The translations under genes were made by a program, and so were the position numbers. From Methylococcaceae bacterium UBA659 (lineage in GTDB: Bacteria; Pseudomonadota; Gammaproteobacteria; Methylococcales; Methylomonadaceae): a stretch of 21,667 bases of DNA. How positions within the stretch are numbered: the first letter of the stretch is position 1; each line of letters starts with the position of its first letter. The stretch spans positions 8,332 to 29,998 of the forward strand of contig DBNZ01000199.1 in NCBI GenBank assembly GCA_002299495.1. The letters run 5' to 3'. Shown piece by piece: positions 7,189 through 16,129 of the stretch. Below the pieces are notes generated by a model, which was given only the letters and a program-made list of their open reading frames with translations, searched no databases and was not told where the DNA came from.

Positions 7189-9904
7189 GTTTAATCCTTT
7201 TTGGGGTGATTAATTGGCCGATGGCCGGAGCGACTAGCAGGGTTGCGGCTAGGCAGCACAGCAGGCCTATGGTAATGCTAACACCTAAGGAGGAGATGCC
7301 CCGGTAGCTGGCTAGGGTAATCGCGCCTAAGCCTGCTAACGAAGTTCCCGCCGCTAGGCCAATGGTCTGGCCGACAGTTTGGCATATTTGTAGGGGGGAT
7401 TGGTTTCTTAGTTCATGCCAACGGTAGCTGAACCATACGCCGTAATCCACCGCTAAGGCGATCACTAGGGGCAGGGCCACCATATTGGCATAATTGTAGC
7501 GAATATCGGCCAACGCAATCAGCCCCAACATCCAGCCGCCGCCTATCAACAAAGGCAGGGCGGCCAGTAAAAACCCACTGGGACTGCGTGTTGCCAGCAT
7601 CACCCAAACCAGGCACAAGCCTAAGGCGAGCAGGTTGCCGCGAGTAAAACTTTCCACCGCCATTTTGGCAAACGCTTGGTGGGTGGTGGGGAAACCGGTC
7701 GCGGTGGGCGAAACGCTGTAGGCGTCTTTGACCAATTCATCCAAGTTATTGGGGTCGTACACAGATTTTGCCGGGAACGCATAAATGGCGATGCTGCCGT
7801 CGGATGCAAAAAAGCGGTCACGCAGCGCGGACGGCAATAGTGCCGGCGTAAGCGGTGGGTTATGTCGCCAGCCGTCGATGATGGCCAAACCCGCCCTGGC
7901 TTCTGATAACAAAACCCTTAAGAAACTTTCACTGCGTAGCCTTCCTTGCTTTGCATCACTGGCCAGTATCGCTGAGATGTCTTGCAGTTGTTCCCGTACC
8001 GCGCCCAAACTTTCCACTAGCTGGGCGTGTCCGGCGGCAAAAGCCTGTTCTTGGGCATCGTCGATGAGGTTAGCGGTGCTTGCGGGCAAGGCTTTTAACA
8101 GCCCGAACGCTTTGGCCGACAATCCGGCTTGGTCTAGCCTATCGATTTGGTTGGCGAAATCTGATCGGGCAAACGATTGGCTGATGTTAACGGCTTTGTG
8201 GAGCCGTTGTTGGGCATCTTCCGGGAACAGCGCGGCTAAGGATTGGGTTTGGGCGATACTGTTAAGCTTATTGGCCGCGTCAGTGATCCGTCTGGCTTCG
8301 GCCATGTCCTTGGCCGTGAAAATAATCACCTCCGCTTGGTAGTCGCTTTCGGAAACCATGCGTGCTTGGTAATGGGCGGCTTGGGAGTTGCTTGGTAGCA
8401 TTGATAGCACATCGTAATCAAACGGGATGGCGGCGCCTTTCACCGCGCCGAAGATGGCGAAACTGATAGCGAGGACAACTAGGGTCACCGCGACCGGAAT
8501 GGGGAGCGCGCCGTTAAATTTGTTGGTTGCCGTAGTGGCTATGGTTACGGTGTTTTCGGGTGGGGTAGCCTTAAGTTTCGGTGGGAATAAGGCATAAAGC
8601 GCAGGTTGAACCACCCAGGTGCTGATTAGGATCATCAGCACTCCTACGGCGGCTATCACGCCTAATTCGGCAAAACCTGGGAAATCAAGCGTCGCTAAGG
8701 TGCCAAAGATTAACAGCGACGCCCCTCCGGCTGTTAAAACCGCGCTGAAGGATGAGCCGATGCCGGCGCCGATGGCTTGCACCAAAGGTAGGCCAGCCCG
8801 CCGCTCTTCGGCTATGCGTGAGGAAGTAAAGATACCGTAGTCGGCGCCCAGCCCGAACAGGATGGCGATGAAGGCGGCGGTAATGATGGTTAAATGGCCG
8901 ACCGTGAACAAGGCCAGGCCTAAGCTCATTAACACGCCTAAGCCCATTGGGATAAAAATCAGTGCCGCCCAACGCACACTGCGAACCACCAGCAGGATTA
9001 ACCCGAGCACCAAACCGGCGGAGGTAAAGGAGATCAGCTTAATATCCCGGCTAATGTTGGTGTATTCCTCGTACTCGATGGCGGGTAAGCCGGTCAGTCC
9101 TATCGTAGGGGGCGTGCGGCCGTCAACGTTAATTTGCGCGGACCACTTGGCCGTAACCTGTTTGACTTTGTCAACAAACGGGCCAATGCTATCAAAATTA
9201 CCGGACGGGTTTTTCGGACGCACAAACAAAAACAGCATACGGCCATCGCGGGACGTGAAATAGCCGTCGGCCATGCCTTTTTGGCCGTTTTTGGCCGCCA
9301 GTTCGGACCAATTCAATGTCGTGGGCATGGTTTCCGCCGTCAGCCAGCGCCGCCATTCCGCCAGCACAAAAGTAGCCAAGTCCAAGCCGGTCGCGGCCGT
9401 GTTTAGGTCAACATCGCCGCTTCCCCATGAGGGGGGGGATTGGCTCCAGGTCAAGATGTTTTGTAAAGTTTCTGCCAGGCCATTTTTGCCTAATGGGGCG
9501 GTGTCTTTAATACCTGCCAGTTGATCCAGAAGCTCAGGTGGCGATAATAGATAGGCATGACGGAGAAAAAATGCGCTATCCAATTGGGAAGTCGCCTGGC
9601 TGATTTCGGGTTCAGCCTGTAATTTGGCCGCCAGATCATCGGCGAACGCAGCCAATTGGTCACGGGGGGCGCCTTCTAAGACGACGATCAAATCCGAGGC
9701 CGCCCCGAAGTTTTTCAGGAAGCGGTGAAAGCGTTTGGCTACCTCGGTGTCCTGCGGCAGCAGCGCCTGCCGGGAGGTGTGAACCGGAAGACGTGCGGTT
9801 GCCCAACCGGCTAAAATCGACAGCAGTATGGCCAGGGTCAACACTTGCCAAGGATGTCTGGCAAAGCATTCCGCGGCTTTGGCGGCGTGGTGTGAAATTT
9901 TCAT
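7181..9904 (-). CDS. bstA: BstA-like RND sterol exporter (MMPL/HpnN family)
   Basis: This is an inner-membrane RND-superfamily lipid transporter of 907 residues, built as two homologous halves. Each half has one transmembrane helix (about residues 18-37, and again near 470-490), a large periplasmic domain, then a bundle of five helices (about 290-440 and 760-900). The closest families are the hopanoid transporter HpnN and the sterol transporter BstA. Proton-relay-type charged residues sit in the bundles (LFGLGADYGIFTSSRIAEER and ALAVDYGVWFSYRWHE, the paired GxxxDYG/DYG motifs). It starts 18 bases after the sdmA stop with no clear Shine-Dalgarno, which suggests coupling. The neighbours sdmA/sdmB and bstB/bstC favour sterol rather than hopanoid as cargo. 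Confidence 0.88.
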   Translation of the reverse strand: MKISHHAAKAAECFARHPWQVLTLAILLSILAGWATARLPVHTSRQALLPQDTEVAKRFHRFLKNFGAASDLIVVLEGAPRDQLAAFADDLAAKLQAEPEISQATSQLDSAFFLRHAYLLSPPELLDQLAGIKDTAPLGKNGLAETLQNILTWSQSPPSWGSGDVDLNTAATGLDLATFVLAEWRRWLTAETMPTTLNWSELAAKNGQKGMADGYFTSRDGRMLFLFVRPKNPSGNFDSIGPFVDKVKQVTAKWSAQINVDGRTPPTIGLTGLPAIEYEEYTNISRDIKLISFTSAGLVLGLILLVVRSVRWAALIFIPMGLGVLMSLGLALFTVGHLTIITAAFIAILFGLGADYGIFTSSRIAEERRAGLPLVQAIGAGIGSSFSAVLTAGGASLLIFGTLATLDFPGFAELGVIAAVGVLMILISTWVVQPALYALFPPKLKATPPENTVTIATTATNKFNGALPIPVAVTLVVLAISFAIFGAVKGAAIPFDYDVLSMLPSNSQAAHYQARMVSESDYQAEVIIFTAKDMAEARRITDAANKLNSIAQTQSLAALFPEDAQQRLHKAVNISQSFARSDFANQIDRLDQAGLSAKAFGLLKALPASTANLIDDAQEQAFAAGHAQLVESLGAVREQLQDISAILASDAKQGRLRSESFLRVLLSEARAGLAIIDGWRHNPPLTPALLPSALRDRFFASDGSIAIYAFPAKSVYDPNNLDELVKDAYSVSPTATGFPTTHQAFAKMAVESFTRGNLLALGLCLVWVMLATRSPSGFLLAALPLLIGGGWMLGLIALADIRYNYANMVALPLVIALAVDYGVWFSYRWHELRNQSPLQICQTVGQTIGLAAGTSLAGLGAITLASYRGISSLGVSITIGLLCCLAATLLVAPAIGQLITPKRIKHA

Positions 9905-9922
9905 TGGGTGGGGGCGAGCTAT

Positions 9923-11035
9923 CTAGCCATTTGCGTAATTGGGTAAACATTGTGCTTTGTTACGCGCCAAATAATTCTCCCATTTGCTGGCGGTTAAGCG
10001 TTGGAACATGGGCACCACGGGGTTGAGCTCTATGGGCGGGGCGTCCCAATAGGCTTCGTAGCCTAATTGTTCCGCTTCCAGGGCGACCCCGTCTTCTGCC
10101 AATATGGGCTTGAACACCAAGGGCTTGGCGATATTCAGCACCAGTTGGGTCAGCCATTTTGGGGTTTTCATATCGATGAGCGGAATCTTTAGGGCATCGA
10201 AATAAAATAGGAAAAAAACCCGGGTGGTGCGTTTATCTATGGGTAGCAGGAACGACCAATTTTTGATGCTATCGCCGGTGTTGGTCCATTGGTAGGGATA
10301 TTGGTAGCATAATTCTATAGCGCGGGTGTTGACCCGGTTGCGGTCAACGAAAATCCCGGAAATCCGGCCGCCCGCCATATAGGCTTCGTAAGTCAGGTAG
10401 ACCCTGTCTTCATCCGCTTCGTGATGGGTCAGTTTTGCGTCTATGAATGGCTGGTATTTTCGGTGCAAGAAAGCATGGGTGAAATCGCAGATATTGTCCA
10501 TCACCATGGAATGGTGGGTGCGCCAAGTCAGATCCGAAACAAAGTTGGCCCAGGGGTCATCGCCCATGAGTTCGGGGATTTCTGGAATAGCGTACTCACC
10601 GGCCCGCTCCGGGTCGCCAGGGAACAGCCAGATCAAGCCATAGCGGACTTGCACGGGATAGGTCCGCAGTTGTCTTTTGATCAGCGGTTTGCCAAAGTTG
10701 TCGTGGGAGTAATCCTCCAGCCAACCGTCCCTGTTGAAAGACCAGCCGTGGTAGGCGCAGCGTAAATTGCACTTATCCACCACGCCATGGGTCAATTTGA
10801 GTTGGCGGTGCAGGCAACGGTTCTCTACTGCGGCGAGTCCGCCGTCTTCGCCGCGGTACAGGGCTATGGCGTGATGCCAGAACACCACTTCCTTCACTTG
10901 GCCTTTTTTTATCGCGCTGGCGTATTCCACCACATACCATCGGTCTGGATCCATGCCTGCGGCGCGGGCTTTTTGCCTAGAATTCTTGGCCTCTGCAAAG
11001 TTGGGCGGGGGCGATGGGGTCTCTTTGTCGTTCAT
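9923..11035 (-). CDS. sdmA: SdmA-like Rieske oxygenase, sterol C-4 demethylation
   Basis: This is a Rieske non-haem iron oxygenase of 370 residues. The [2Fe-2S] motif is complete: Cys74-Leu-His76, 16 residues, then Cys93-Ala-Tyr-His96. The mononuclear-iron region is NICDFTHAFLH, with bridging Asp184 and probable ligands His187 and His191. SdmA in M. capsulatus oxidises a C-4 methyl group of the sterol to the acid; the neighbouring SdmB then decarboxylates it. Placement 40 bases after sdmB and directly before bstA is strong support. No dedicated reductase is encoded next to it, so electrons must come from elsewhere. What is odd: three residues separate the two ligand histidines, whereas many Rieske oxygenases have four (see findings). 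Confidence 0.88.
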   Translation of the reverse strand: MNDKETPSPPPNFAEAKNSRQKARAAGMDPDRWYVVEYASAIKKGQVKEVVFWHHAIALYRGEDGGLAAVENRCLHRQLKLTHGVVDKCNLRCAYHGWSFNRDGWLEDYSHDNFGKPLIKRQLRTYPVQVRYGLIWLFPGDPERAGEYAIPEIPELMGDDPWANFVSDLTWRTHHSMVMDNICDFTHAFLHRKYQPFIDAKLTHHEADEDRVYLTYEAYMAGGRISGIFVDRNRVNTRAIELCYQYPYQWTNTGDSIKNWSFLLPIDKRTTRVFFLFYFDALKIPLIDMKTPKWLTQLVLNIAKPLVFKPILAEDGVALEAEQLGYEAYWDAPPIELNPVVPMFQRLTASKWENYLARNKAQCLPNYANG

Positions 11036-11075
11036 GTGGGTGGCACCAATATTTGATTAAGGGGCATAGGCATGG

Positions 11076-12089
11076 TTATTTGGCCGGAACGATCAAGCCC
11101 CGAGCCACGAAATCGTCATAGGCTTCTTGCACCGCCTGGAGCAATGGGGTTGGCTGATAACCGAGTTCCTTTTTTGCCTTGTCATGGCTGGCTTGACGCC
11201 GCATCTGTAGCAAGCGTACGGCGCCCGGCGTAAACCGCCGGGGCTGGTTGGGAAATGCTTGGTACCAGGTTTTATCGGCCACTGCGGCCAGCGCCCCCAT
11301 CAGCAGGGGTGAAAGCCGTAGCCACGGTAACGGGCGGCCAGTGACTTGTTGGAACAATGCCAGCAAATCGTCCACGCTGGCATAAGCCGTGCTGAAGATG
11401 TACTTTTGTCCGGAGCGTCCGTGCCGCATGGCTAAAATATGGCCGGCGGCGATGTCTTGGCTGGACACGAACTCAAAGCCGCCGGGGATGTAAGCCCGCA
11501 AAGCACCGTGGGCGAAATCAATCAGTACGCGGCCCATCCGTGAAGGCACATAGTCGTGCGGGCCGATAATGGCGCAGGAGGCGGCGACGACTACGTTAAG
11601 GCCATTGGCGTGGGCTTTTAGGCATTCATGTTCGGTCAGGTGTTTAGTAAATCCGTAAGGCAGGTGGCGGTCGAAGGGATAAAACGGCATGTCTTCGTGA
11701 CTGGAACGACCCGGCTCATAACCGGTGGCGCTCAGTGACCCTGATACCACCAGTTTGTCTATGTTGTGGCGTTCCGCTGCGGCCAAGATATGCCGGGTGC
11801 CGAGGACGTTGGTGTCGAAGATTTCACGCTTGTGGGCTGAATTCCCGGCTAGGGTCGAAACCAAAGCCGCACAGTGATAGATATGGCTGGCACCCTTTAC
11901 GGCCGCCGCCACCGCATCGCTGTCACGCAGGTCGGCGTACACCCGTTCCACATCGAGCCCGTCCAAGGCGCCGTTGTCACGGTGGGCGCGCATCATCACC
12001 CGCACTTGCCCGCCCTCTTTGAGCAATTGACGGACTAAATTGGCGCCTAAGTGGCCGGTAGCGCCGGTGACCAGTGTTATGCCGTCCAT
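11076..12089 (-). CDS. sdmB: SdmB-like NAD(P)-dependent sterol-4-carboxylate decarboxylase
   Basis: This is an extended short-chain dehydrogenase/3-beta-HSD-type protein of 337 residues. The N-terminal Rossmann motif is VTGATGHLG (7-15) and the catalytic YxxxK is YGFTK (Tyr145, Lys149), with the usual Ser-rich segment SGSLSATG before it. In C-4 demethylation this enzyme oxidises the 3-beta-hydroxyl, which drives loss of the C-4 carboxyl as CO2, giving a 3-ketosterol. It is the first gene of the sdmB-sdmA-bstABC run, with a 281-bp gap upstream that should hold its promoter. Other family members act on dihydroflavonols or steroids, so the specific role rests on the neighbourhood. Confidence 0.87.
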   Translation of the reverse strand: MDGITLVTGATGHLGANLVRQLLKEGGQVRVMMRAHRDNGALDGLDVERVYADLRDSDAVAAAVKGASHIYHCAALVSTLAGNSAHKREIFDTNVLGTRHILAAAERHNIDKLVVSGSLSATGYEPGRSSHEDMPFYPFDRHLPYGFTKHLTEHECLKAHANGLNVVVAASCAIIGPHDYVPSRMGRVLIDFAHGALRAYIPGGFEFVSSQDIAAGHILAMRHGRSGQKYIFSTAYASVDDLLALFQQVTGRPLPWLRLSPLLMGALAAVADKTWYQAFPNQPRRFTPGAVRLLQMRRQASHDKAKKELGYQPTPLLQAVQEAYDDFVARGLIVPAK

Positions 12090-12370
12090 CCGCTATCCAA
12101 GCCAGCGCCGTGATGGGCGGAAACCAAACCAAGTAGGTGGGATGTTTTAAGCATCGTTGGAAAAATAAGCATTTAAAATTTATATTTGGTGGGCAGCACG
12201 GTTCAGCAGATGATGGTTAACTGACTAATTTAATAAGATTTTTTGCTATGGCATGGAAATATTAACCGCAGTATGGTAAGGCCATTTTTATGCCGAAATG
12301 AAGTGGCGGTGCTAAAAACGGCTTGGAACTGAGTGGCCGCTACGGGGTATCGGCAACCCGCCGCCTCAAC
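12090..12370. other. Intergenic gap inside the sterol locus
   Basis: This 281-bp gap lies between squalene monooxygenase and sdmB and holds no ORF I would call. Its middle (about 12160-12260) is distinctly AT-rich, including a TATAAA on the - strand at 12179-12184, but I find no convincing -35 partner at the right distance. A short GC stem followed by TTTTT on the - strand (near 12310-12340) could be a weak terminator for the upstream operon. It probably divides the locus into two transcription units. Confidence 0.4.
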
Positions 12371-13765
12371 TTAAGGGCGTTGGCAGTTTTTAGGGTCATC
12401 AAAAAAAGCCGCTGTTTTTATTTTGTTAAGGAAACGATAAGGAAAAGCCATTTGGGACAGTTCATTTTTTGTTAACGGCTTAATAATCGCAAAGGCATCT
12501 TTTAGCAGCTTCATGGCCTTAGGCAAATTCAGGATGTTCTGTTGGACCAAATTACAGGCGCCAAACATGGCTAAAAAACAAAATTGTTTCAACAGAGAAA
12601 CATGACTCCTGTTCAAGCCGGCTAAAATGGCTATGGATTCCTGGGCGTTAGGGCCGCCGCACTGCAAGTATTTGAATACCGCCGTTTTCAGCAAATTATT
12701 GGACATGACGGCATAAAGCGCATTGGCGAGGATATTCAGATTGGCATTAGCGCTTTGTCTGTCACGATAATAAGCTTCAATTTTTTTATGGATTAAATCC
12801 GTGTCACTAAAGTCAGGCATGGACAATAGGTGTCCGCTTAAAATTTGAATGTCCGAGAAAACGGCGGTCAGCCCCCCCCCTGTCAGCGGGTGGCGCATGT
12901 TCAAGGCATCACCTAGCATCACGGCCCCCTTACGGATGATCGGTTTGGCCGGCATATAATGGTTGGGCATCACCTTAAATTCACCTTCTTGCAGGGCTTT
13001 TTGATAGCTCTCAAGCATGGAGGCTGGGATATACGGTGTCACATTGGTGTCTAAATGCTCCTGTAGTAAAAACCGTTTCGGTATTTGCTCGCCTGGAAAA
13101 TCAATTAACAGCCGGACTTCATGGGTAGAAATGGAGTAACAAATAAACGGGGTTGGACCCGATAAGAACACATGGCCGTGTTTTGGGAACGGCATGGCGC
13201 AGTCTTTTAAGATTAATCCGATGAAATAAGAGGTCACCGTTTTTTGGTTGTTGCTTAGATGTGCCCTAAAATTAGAAAAGAAGCCGTCACTGGTGATGGT
13301 CAATGGTGCGTAAACTGAGCCTATCTTTGAAGTGACGGCATCTCGGTAATTTAAGCCAATGATTTCGTTCCGGTCATTTTCAATGAGTGTTAAGGCCTTG
13401 CCATAGATCTGCGTGACAGATGCGTTTTCCAGTGCGGAAGCCCTAATTTGCTGTAAAAACCGGCCATTGTGCAAGCCCATGCCTTTATAGTGGCCAGGAT
13501 AAGGGATCGTACATCGTTCGTGGCCTTTCAGCAGGGCGTAGCCCTCAACGGACTGGGCGTCAAAGCCATCTAGTAAATGCCCAAGCCCCATTTGTTCCAG
13601 CGACAAAACCGCCCCCGGTTGCAATAATTCGCCCACAATCCGCTTTTTTTCCTTAAAGCATTGATCGATTAGAGCCATTTTAATGCCTTTGGGGGCAAGG
13701 TAGGCGGCAATCGTCGCCCCTGCCATGCCGGCACCTATAATGCAAATGTCGAATTCTGATTTCAT
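12371..13765 (-). CDS. Squalene monooxygenase (squalene epoxidase)
   Basis: This flavin monooxygenase converts squalene to (3S)-2,3-oxidosqualene, the committed oxygen-dependent step of sterol synthesis. It has 464 residues. Motifs are the N-terminal FAD site CIIGAGMAGATIAAYLA (GxGxxG at 11-16), the squalene-epoxidase signature KKRIVGELLQPG (40-51), and the second FAD motif GDALNMRHPLTGGGLTAV (285-302). The C-terminus has hydrophobic helices (CFLAMFGACNLV) for membrane attachment. It lies 46 bases downstream of the cyclase gene on the same strand. What is odd: the three Gly codons of the GGG motif form a run of nine identical bases (12872-12880), and the gene is visibly more AT-rich than the sdm/bst and cyp51 genes. 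Confidence 0.94.
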   Translation of the reverse strand: MKSEFDICIIGAGMAGATIAAYLAPKGIKMALIDQCFKEKKRIVGELLQPGAVLSLEQMGLGHLLDGFDAQSVEGYALLKGHERCTIPYPGHYKGMGLHNGRFLQQIRASALENASVTQIYGKALTLIENDRNEIIGLNYRDAVTSKIGSVYAPLTITSDGFFSNFRAHLSNNQKTVTSYFIGLILKDCAMPFPKHGHVFLSGPTPFICYSISTHEVRLLIDFPGEQIPKRFLLQEHLDTNVTPYIPASMLESYQKALQEGEFKVMPNHYMPAKPIIRKGAVMLGDALNMRHPLTGGGLTAVFSDIQILSGHLLSMPDFSDTDLIHKKIEAYYRDRQSANANLNILANALYAVMSNNLLKTAVFKYLQCGGPNAQESIAILAGLNRSHVSLLKQFCFLAMFGACNLVQQNILNLPKAMKLLKDAFAIIKPLTKNELSQMAFPYRFLNKIKTAAFFDDPKNCQRP

Positions 13766-13811
13766 ATTGAGCTACTTTTGGCCAAAACTTTGAATTGCGT
13801 TGCGGGTTCAA

Positions 13812-16055
13812 TCATGCCTGGACATACTGCTTAACGTGTCGTCCCAATGCCCAGATCGGAAAAATATTTCTGTAATTGGCGTAAGTTATCATGCAGTTGT
13901 AGTTAAATACCCCGGAAATGTTTTCCTGCGGCCAATCACCCAAATCGGTTTGTCTGTCCAGTAACAATTGGACGCCTCTCTCAATCGGTTTTTGGTCTTC
14001 ACAATCTGCCGCCATAAGCGTCAATAAGGCCCAGGCGGTGTTAACTACTTGAGATTGCGCCGCTTCGGTATAAACCCGCTTAGAACAGGATGCAAAGCTT
14101 TCCCCCCAACCGCCATCGGCTTTTTGCTTGCCGATAAGGAAGCCACAGGCTTTTTTGATCCGGGCCGATAGCACGGCATCCCCGTGATAACCCCTGCCTC
14201 GCGCCTTTCCCAGTGCTTCCACGCCAAACCAAGTGGCGTAGGTAAAGCAGACCGCCCAGCCGCCATACCAAGAACCGTCAGGTTTTTGTTGGCCTAAAAT
14301 AAAACGGATGCCCGCCCCAATGGCCTTACCGATTTCGCCGGTTTTGTAGGCCGGGTGGCTTTCTTGGAATTCCAGCAATGCGAGCATACAGGCGGCAGTG
14401 CACTCAGTCCAAGAGCGGTCGGTCATTATATCCGCAAAAATCTCGGATGGATTAAGCTTTTCCAACCATTTTGGTGCGCGGGTCAATTCATAAGTCGCCC
14501 AGCCGCCATCAGGATTTTGATATGACAGGATGACATCAACGGCTTGTTGGAGCCGTCCCTGATCAAGCGACGGTTTGACCAAGCCGCAATGGTGCAGGGC
14601 CAAAACCGCGCTTAGGCCTTCGGCGGTGCAATCGGCGACCGGCCAACCGTTTTCCGCCGTCGAAAACGGCCAACTGCCGATCATCGGATGCCGAAAATAC
14701 TGGGCATGGGTCGGGTGTTCGGATTTTATTTGGGAATAATCGATGAAGGCATAGCTTTTGGCTAGGGTTTCCGGAAATTGTTTGCCCAAACCGCTTTCCA
14801 GCATGGCGCGGGTGGCAAAAGCCGTATCCCAAAGCTGAGAGCCGTTGTAACCGCTCATTTTCATGCCATCTTCGGCGACCCAGAGATAATCAAACCAGCG
14901 CGCCACATGCTTCTTAAAAGGCTCTGAATCCGCCCCATAAGCATGCCAAATGCAGATTGAATTGAGCACCTGATTGACCGGGCCAATGTTGATGTAATTG
15001 GTTTGCAGGTCCTCAGCGTCTAGGTACCCCAAAATATAGTCGGTGGCTTTTCTTCTCAGCCCGTTGCAGCTTATTTTTTCATAATGGTTGGTGCAAAAGT
15101 TCATCCACCGCAACAGCGGCGACAGCTGCGTGTAGGCGTCTTTTTCGCATAAGACATTGCGTTGTTTTGGCCAGTCGATGGAGCCGAAATCCTGGGTATA
15201 AATTTCTTCCCTTAATGACACAATGAAAGCGTTTTCCGGTGCTTTAATCCGTTGTCCATAACAATAGGCCATAGGCAAGTAAACCATGCGGCTGTGGCAC
15301 CAGTAACGCCACGGGTGCACCGGCAGCCATTTGGGGAATAGCCACATTTCGGGGAACAGGCTATTGCACCCGTCCCAGTCGTAACAATTAAGGATGGCCA
15401 GGTAAAATTTGCCCCACGAGGGGATGCCGGTGGCCCCGCCGTTGTTTTTAATCCATGCCCTAGCCTTGGCCAAACGTTCATGATCTTTTTCAAGCCCTAG
15501 GATACGCAGCGACACGTATTGTAAAACCGTGCCCAGCATGGTCGAGCCACCTTCAATATGAAGGCCCCAGCCGCCGTCCAGGTTTTGCTGGTTGCACAGA
15601 TAAAGCTTCATCATTTCCCGATGCGGCTTTGGCAAAGGCGTGTTGGAAAGGTAGGATGCGATCAACAAACCGGGCAATAAGAATAATGGCCCGCCATAAT
15701 CGCCCGGCCAATGACCGTCGTCGCTTTGCAGAAAAGAGAAGTAATGAATCCCTTTGATCACCGCATCAATGACTTTTTGCTGGCCAGGGTTGTCGGAGCG
15801 CGGTACTTGGCCTTTGAAATCGTGATACTTAGCGTTGATGGCCGCGTGCCGAAAAACCTGGTCACCAGAGTTTGGATTACCGGATTTGTCAAACTGAAAA
15901 TCTGCTTTGAGCTGGGAAATTTCTTCGGCGGTAATATTGTTTGCATGGTCTAACTGCGCCTCCATTGCATTCGAGTTGGGTTTGTACGCCCAAACTTGAC
16001 GTCCTTGGTCGGTGAGCAAGCGCCAATTTTTCCAACTGGGTTGGTTGGTCAGCAT
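13812..16055 (-). CDS. Oxidosqualene cyclase (lanosterol-synthase type)
   Basis: This monotopic membrane enzyme cyclises 2,3-oxidosqualene. The catalytic acid motif is DCTAE in NGWPVADCTAEG, typical of oxidosqualene cyclases; squalene-hopene cyclases have DxDDTA. QW repeats include QNPDGGWATYE, QKPDGSWYGGW and QKADGGWGES; GDYGGPLFLLPGLL and the C-terminal NIFPIWALGRH are family hallmarks. With the ATG at 16055 the protein is 747 residues, starting MLTNQPSWKNWRLLT, close to the usual N-terminus. A TTG at 16100 would add 15 residues; neither start has a clear ribosome site. Product-determining positions (ATG numbering) are Tyr403, Asn469, Val473, with catalytic Asp475. Val fits lanosterol; Tyr is cycloartenol-synthase-like (see findings). 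Confidence 0.93.
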   Translation of the reverse strand: MLTNQPSWKNWRLLTDQGRQVWAYKPNSNAMEAQLDHANNITAEEISQLKADFQFDKSGNPNSGDQVFRHAAINAKYHDFKGQVPRSDNPGQQKVIDAVIKGIHYFSFLQSDDGHWPGDYGGPLFLLPGLLIASYLSNTPLPKPHREMMKLYLCNQQNLDGGWGLHIEGGSTMLGTVLQYVSLRILGLEKDHERLAKARAWIKNNGGATGIPSWGKFYLAILNCYDWDGCNSLFPEMWLFPKWLPVHPWRYWCHSRMVYLPMAYCYGQRIKAPENAFIVSLREEIYTQDFGSIDWPKQRNVLCEKDAYTQLSPLLRWMNFCTNHYEKISCNGLRRKATDYILGYLDAEDLQTNYINIGPVNQVLNSICIWHAYGADSEPFKKHVARWFDYLWVAEDGMKMSGYNGSQLWDTAFATRAMLESGLGKQFPETLAKSYAFIDYSQIKSEHPTHAQYFRHPMIGSWPFSTAENGWPVADCTAEGLSAVLALHHCGLVKPSLDQGRLQQAVDVILSYQNPDGGWATYELTRAPKWLEKLNPSEIFADIMTDRSWTECTAACMLALLEFQESHPAYKTGEIGKAIGAGIRFILGQQKPDGSWYGGWAVCFTYATWFGVEALGKARGRGYHGDAVLSARIKKACGFLIGKQKADGGWGESFASCSKRVYTEAAQSQVVNTAWALLTLMAADCEDQKPIERGVQLLLDRQTDLGDWPQENISGVFNYNCMITYANYRNIFPIWALGRHVKQYVQA

Positions 16056-16129
16056 GGGATAAGTTAAAAATCCATAAGTAATTTGATCGACAAGAACCAA
16101 ATGTTGCGAAAATACGGATAGCCGAATGG

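Noticed and set aside
7785..8342. 185-codon + strand ORF opposite bstA
   Set aside because: It lies antisense within the RND gene; the Ser/Ala/Leu-rich translation has no recognisable domain or ribosome site.
7181..9904. RND protein as the hopanoid transporter HpnN
   Set aside because: The family is shared, but the genes on both sides (sdmA/sdmB and the binding protein plus lipoprotein) match the sterol-transport set, and no hopanoid genes are present.
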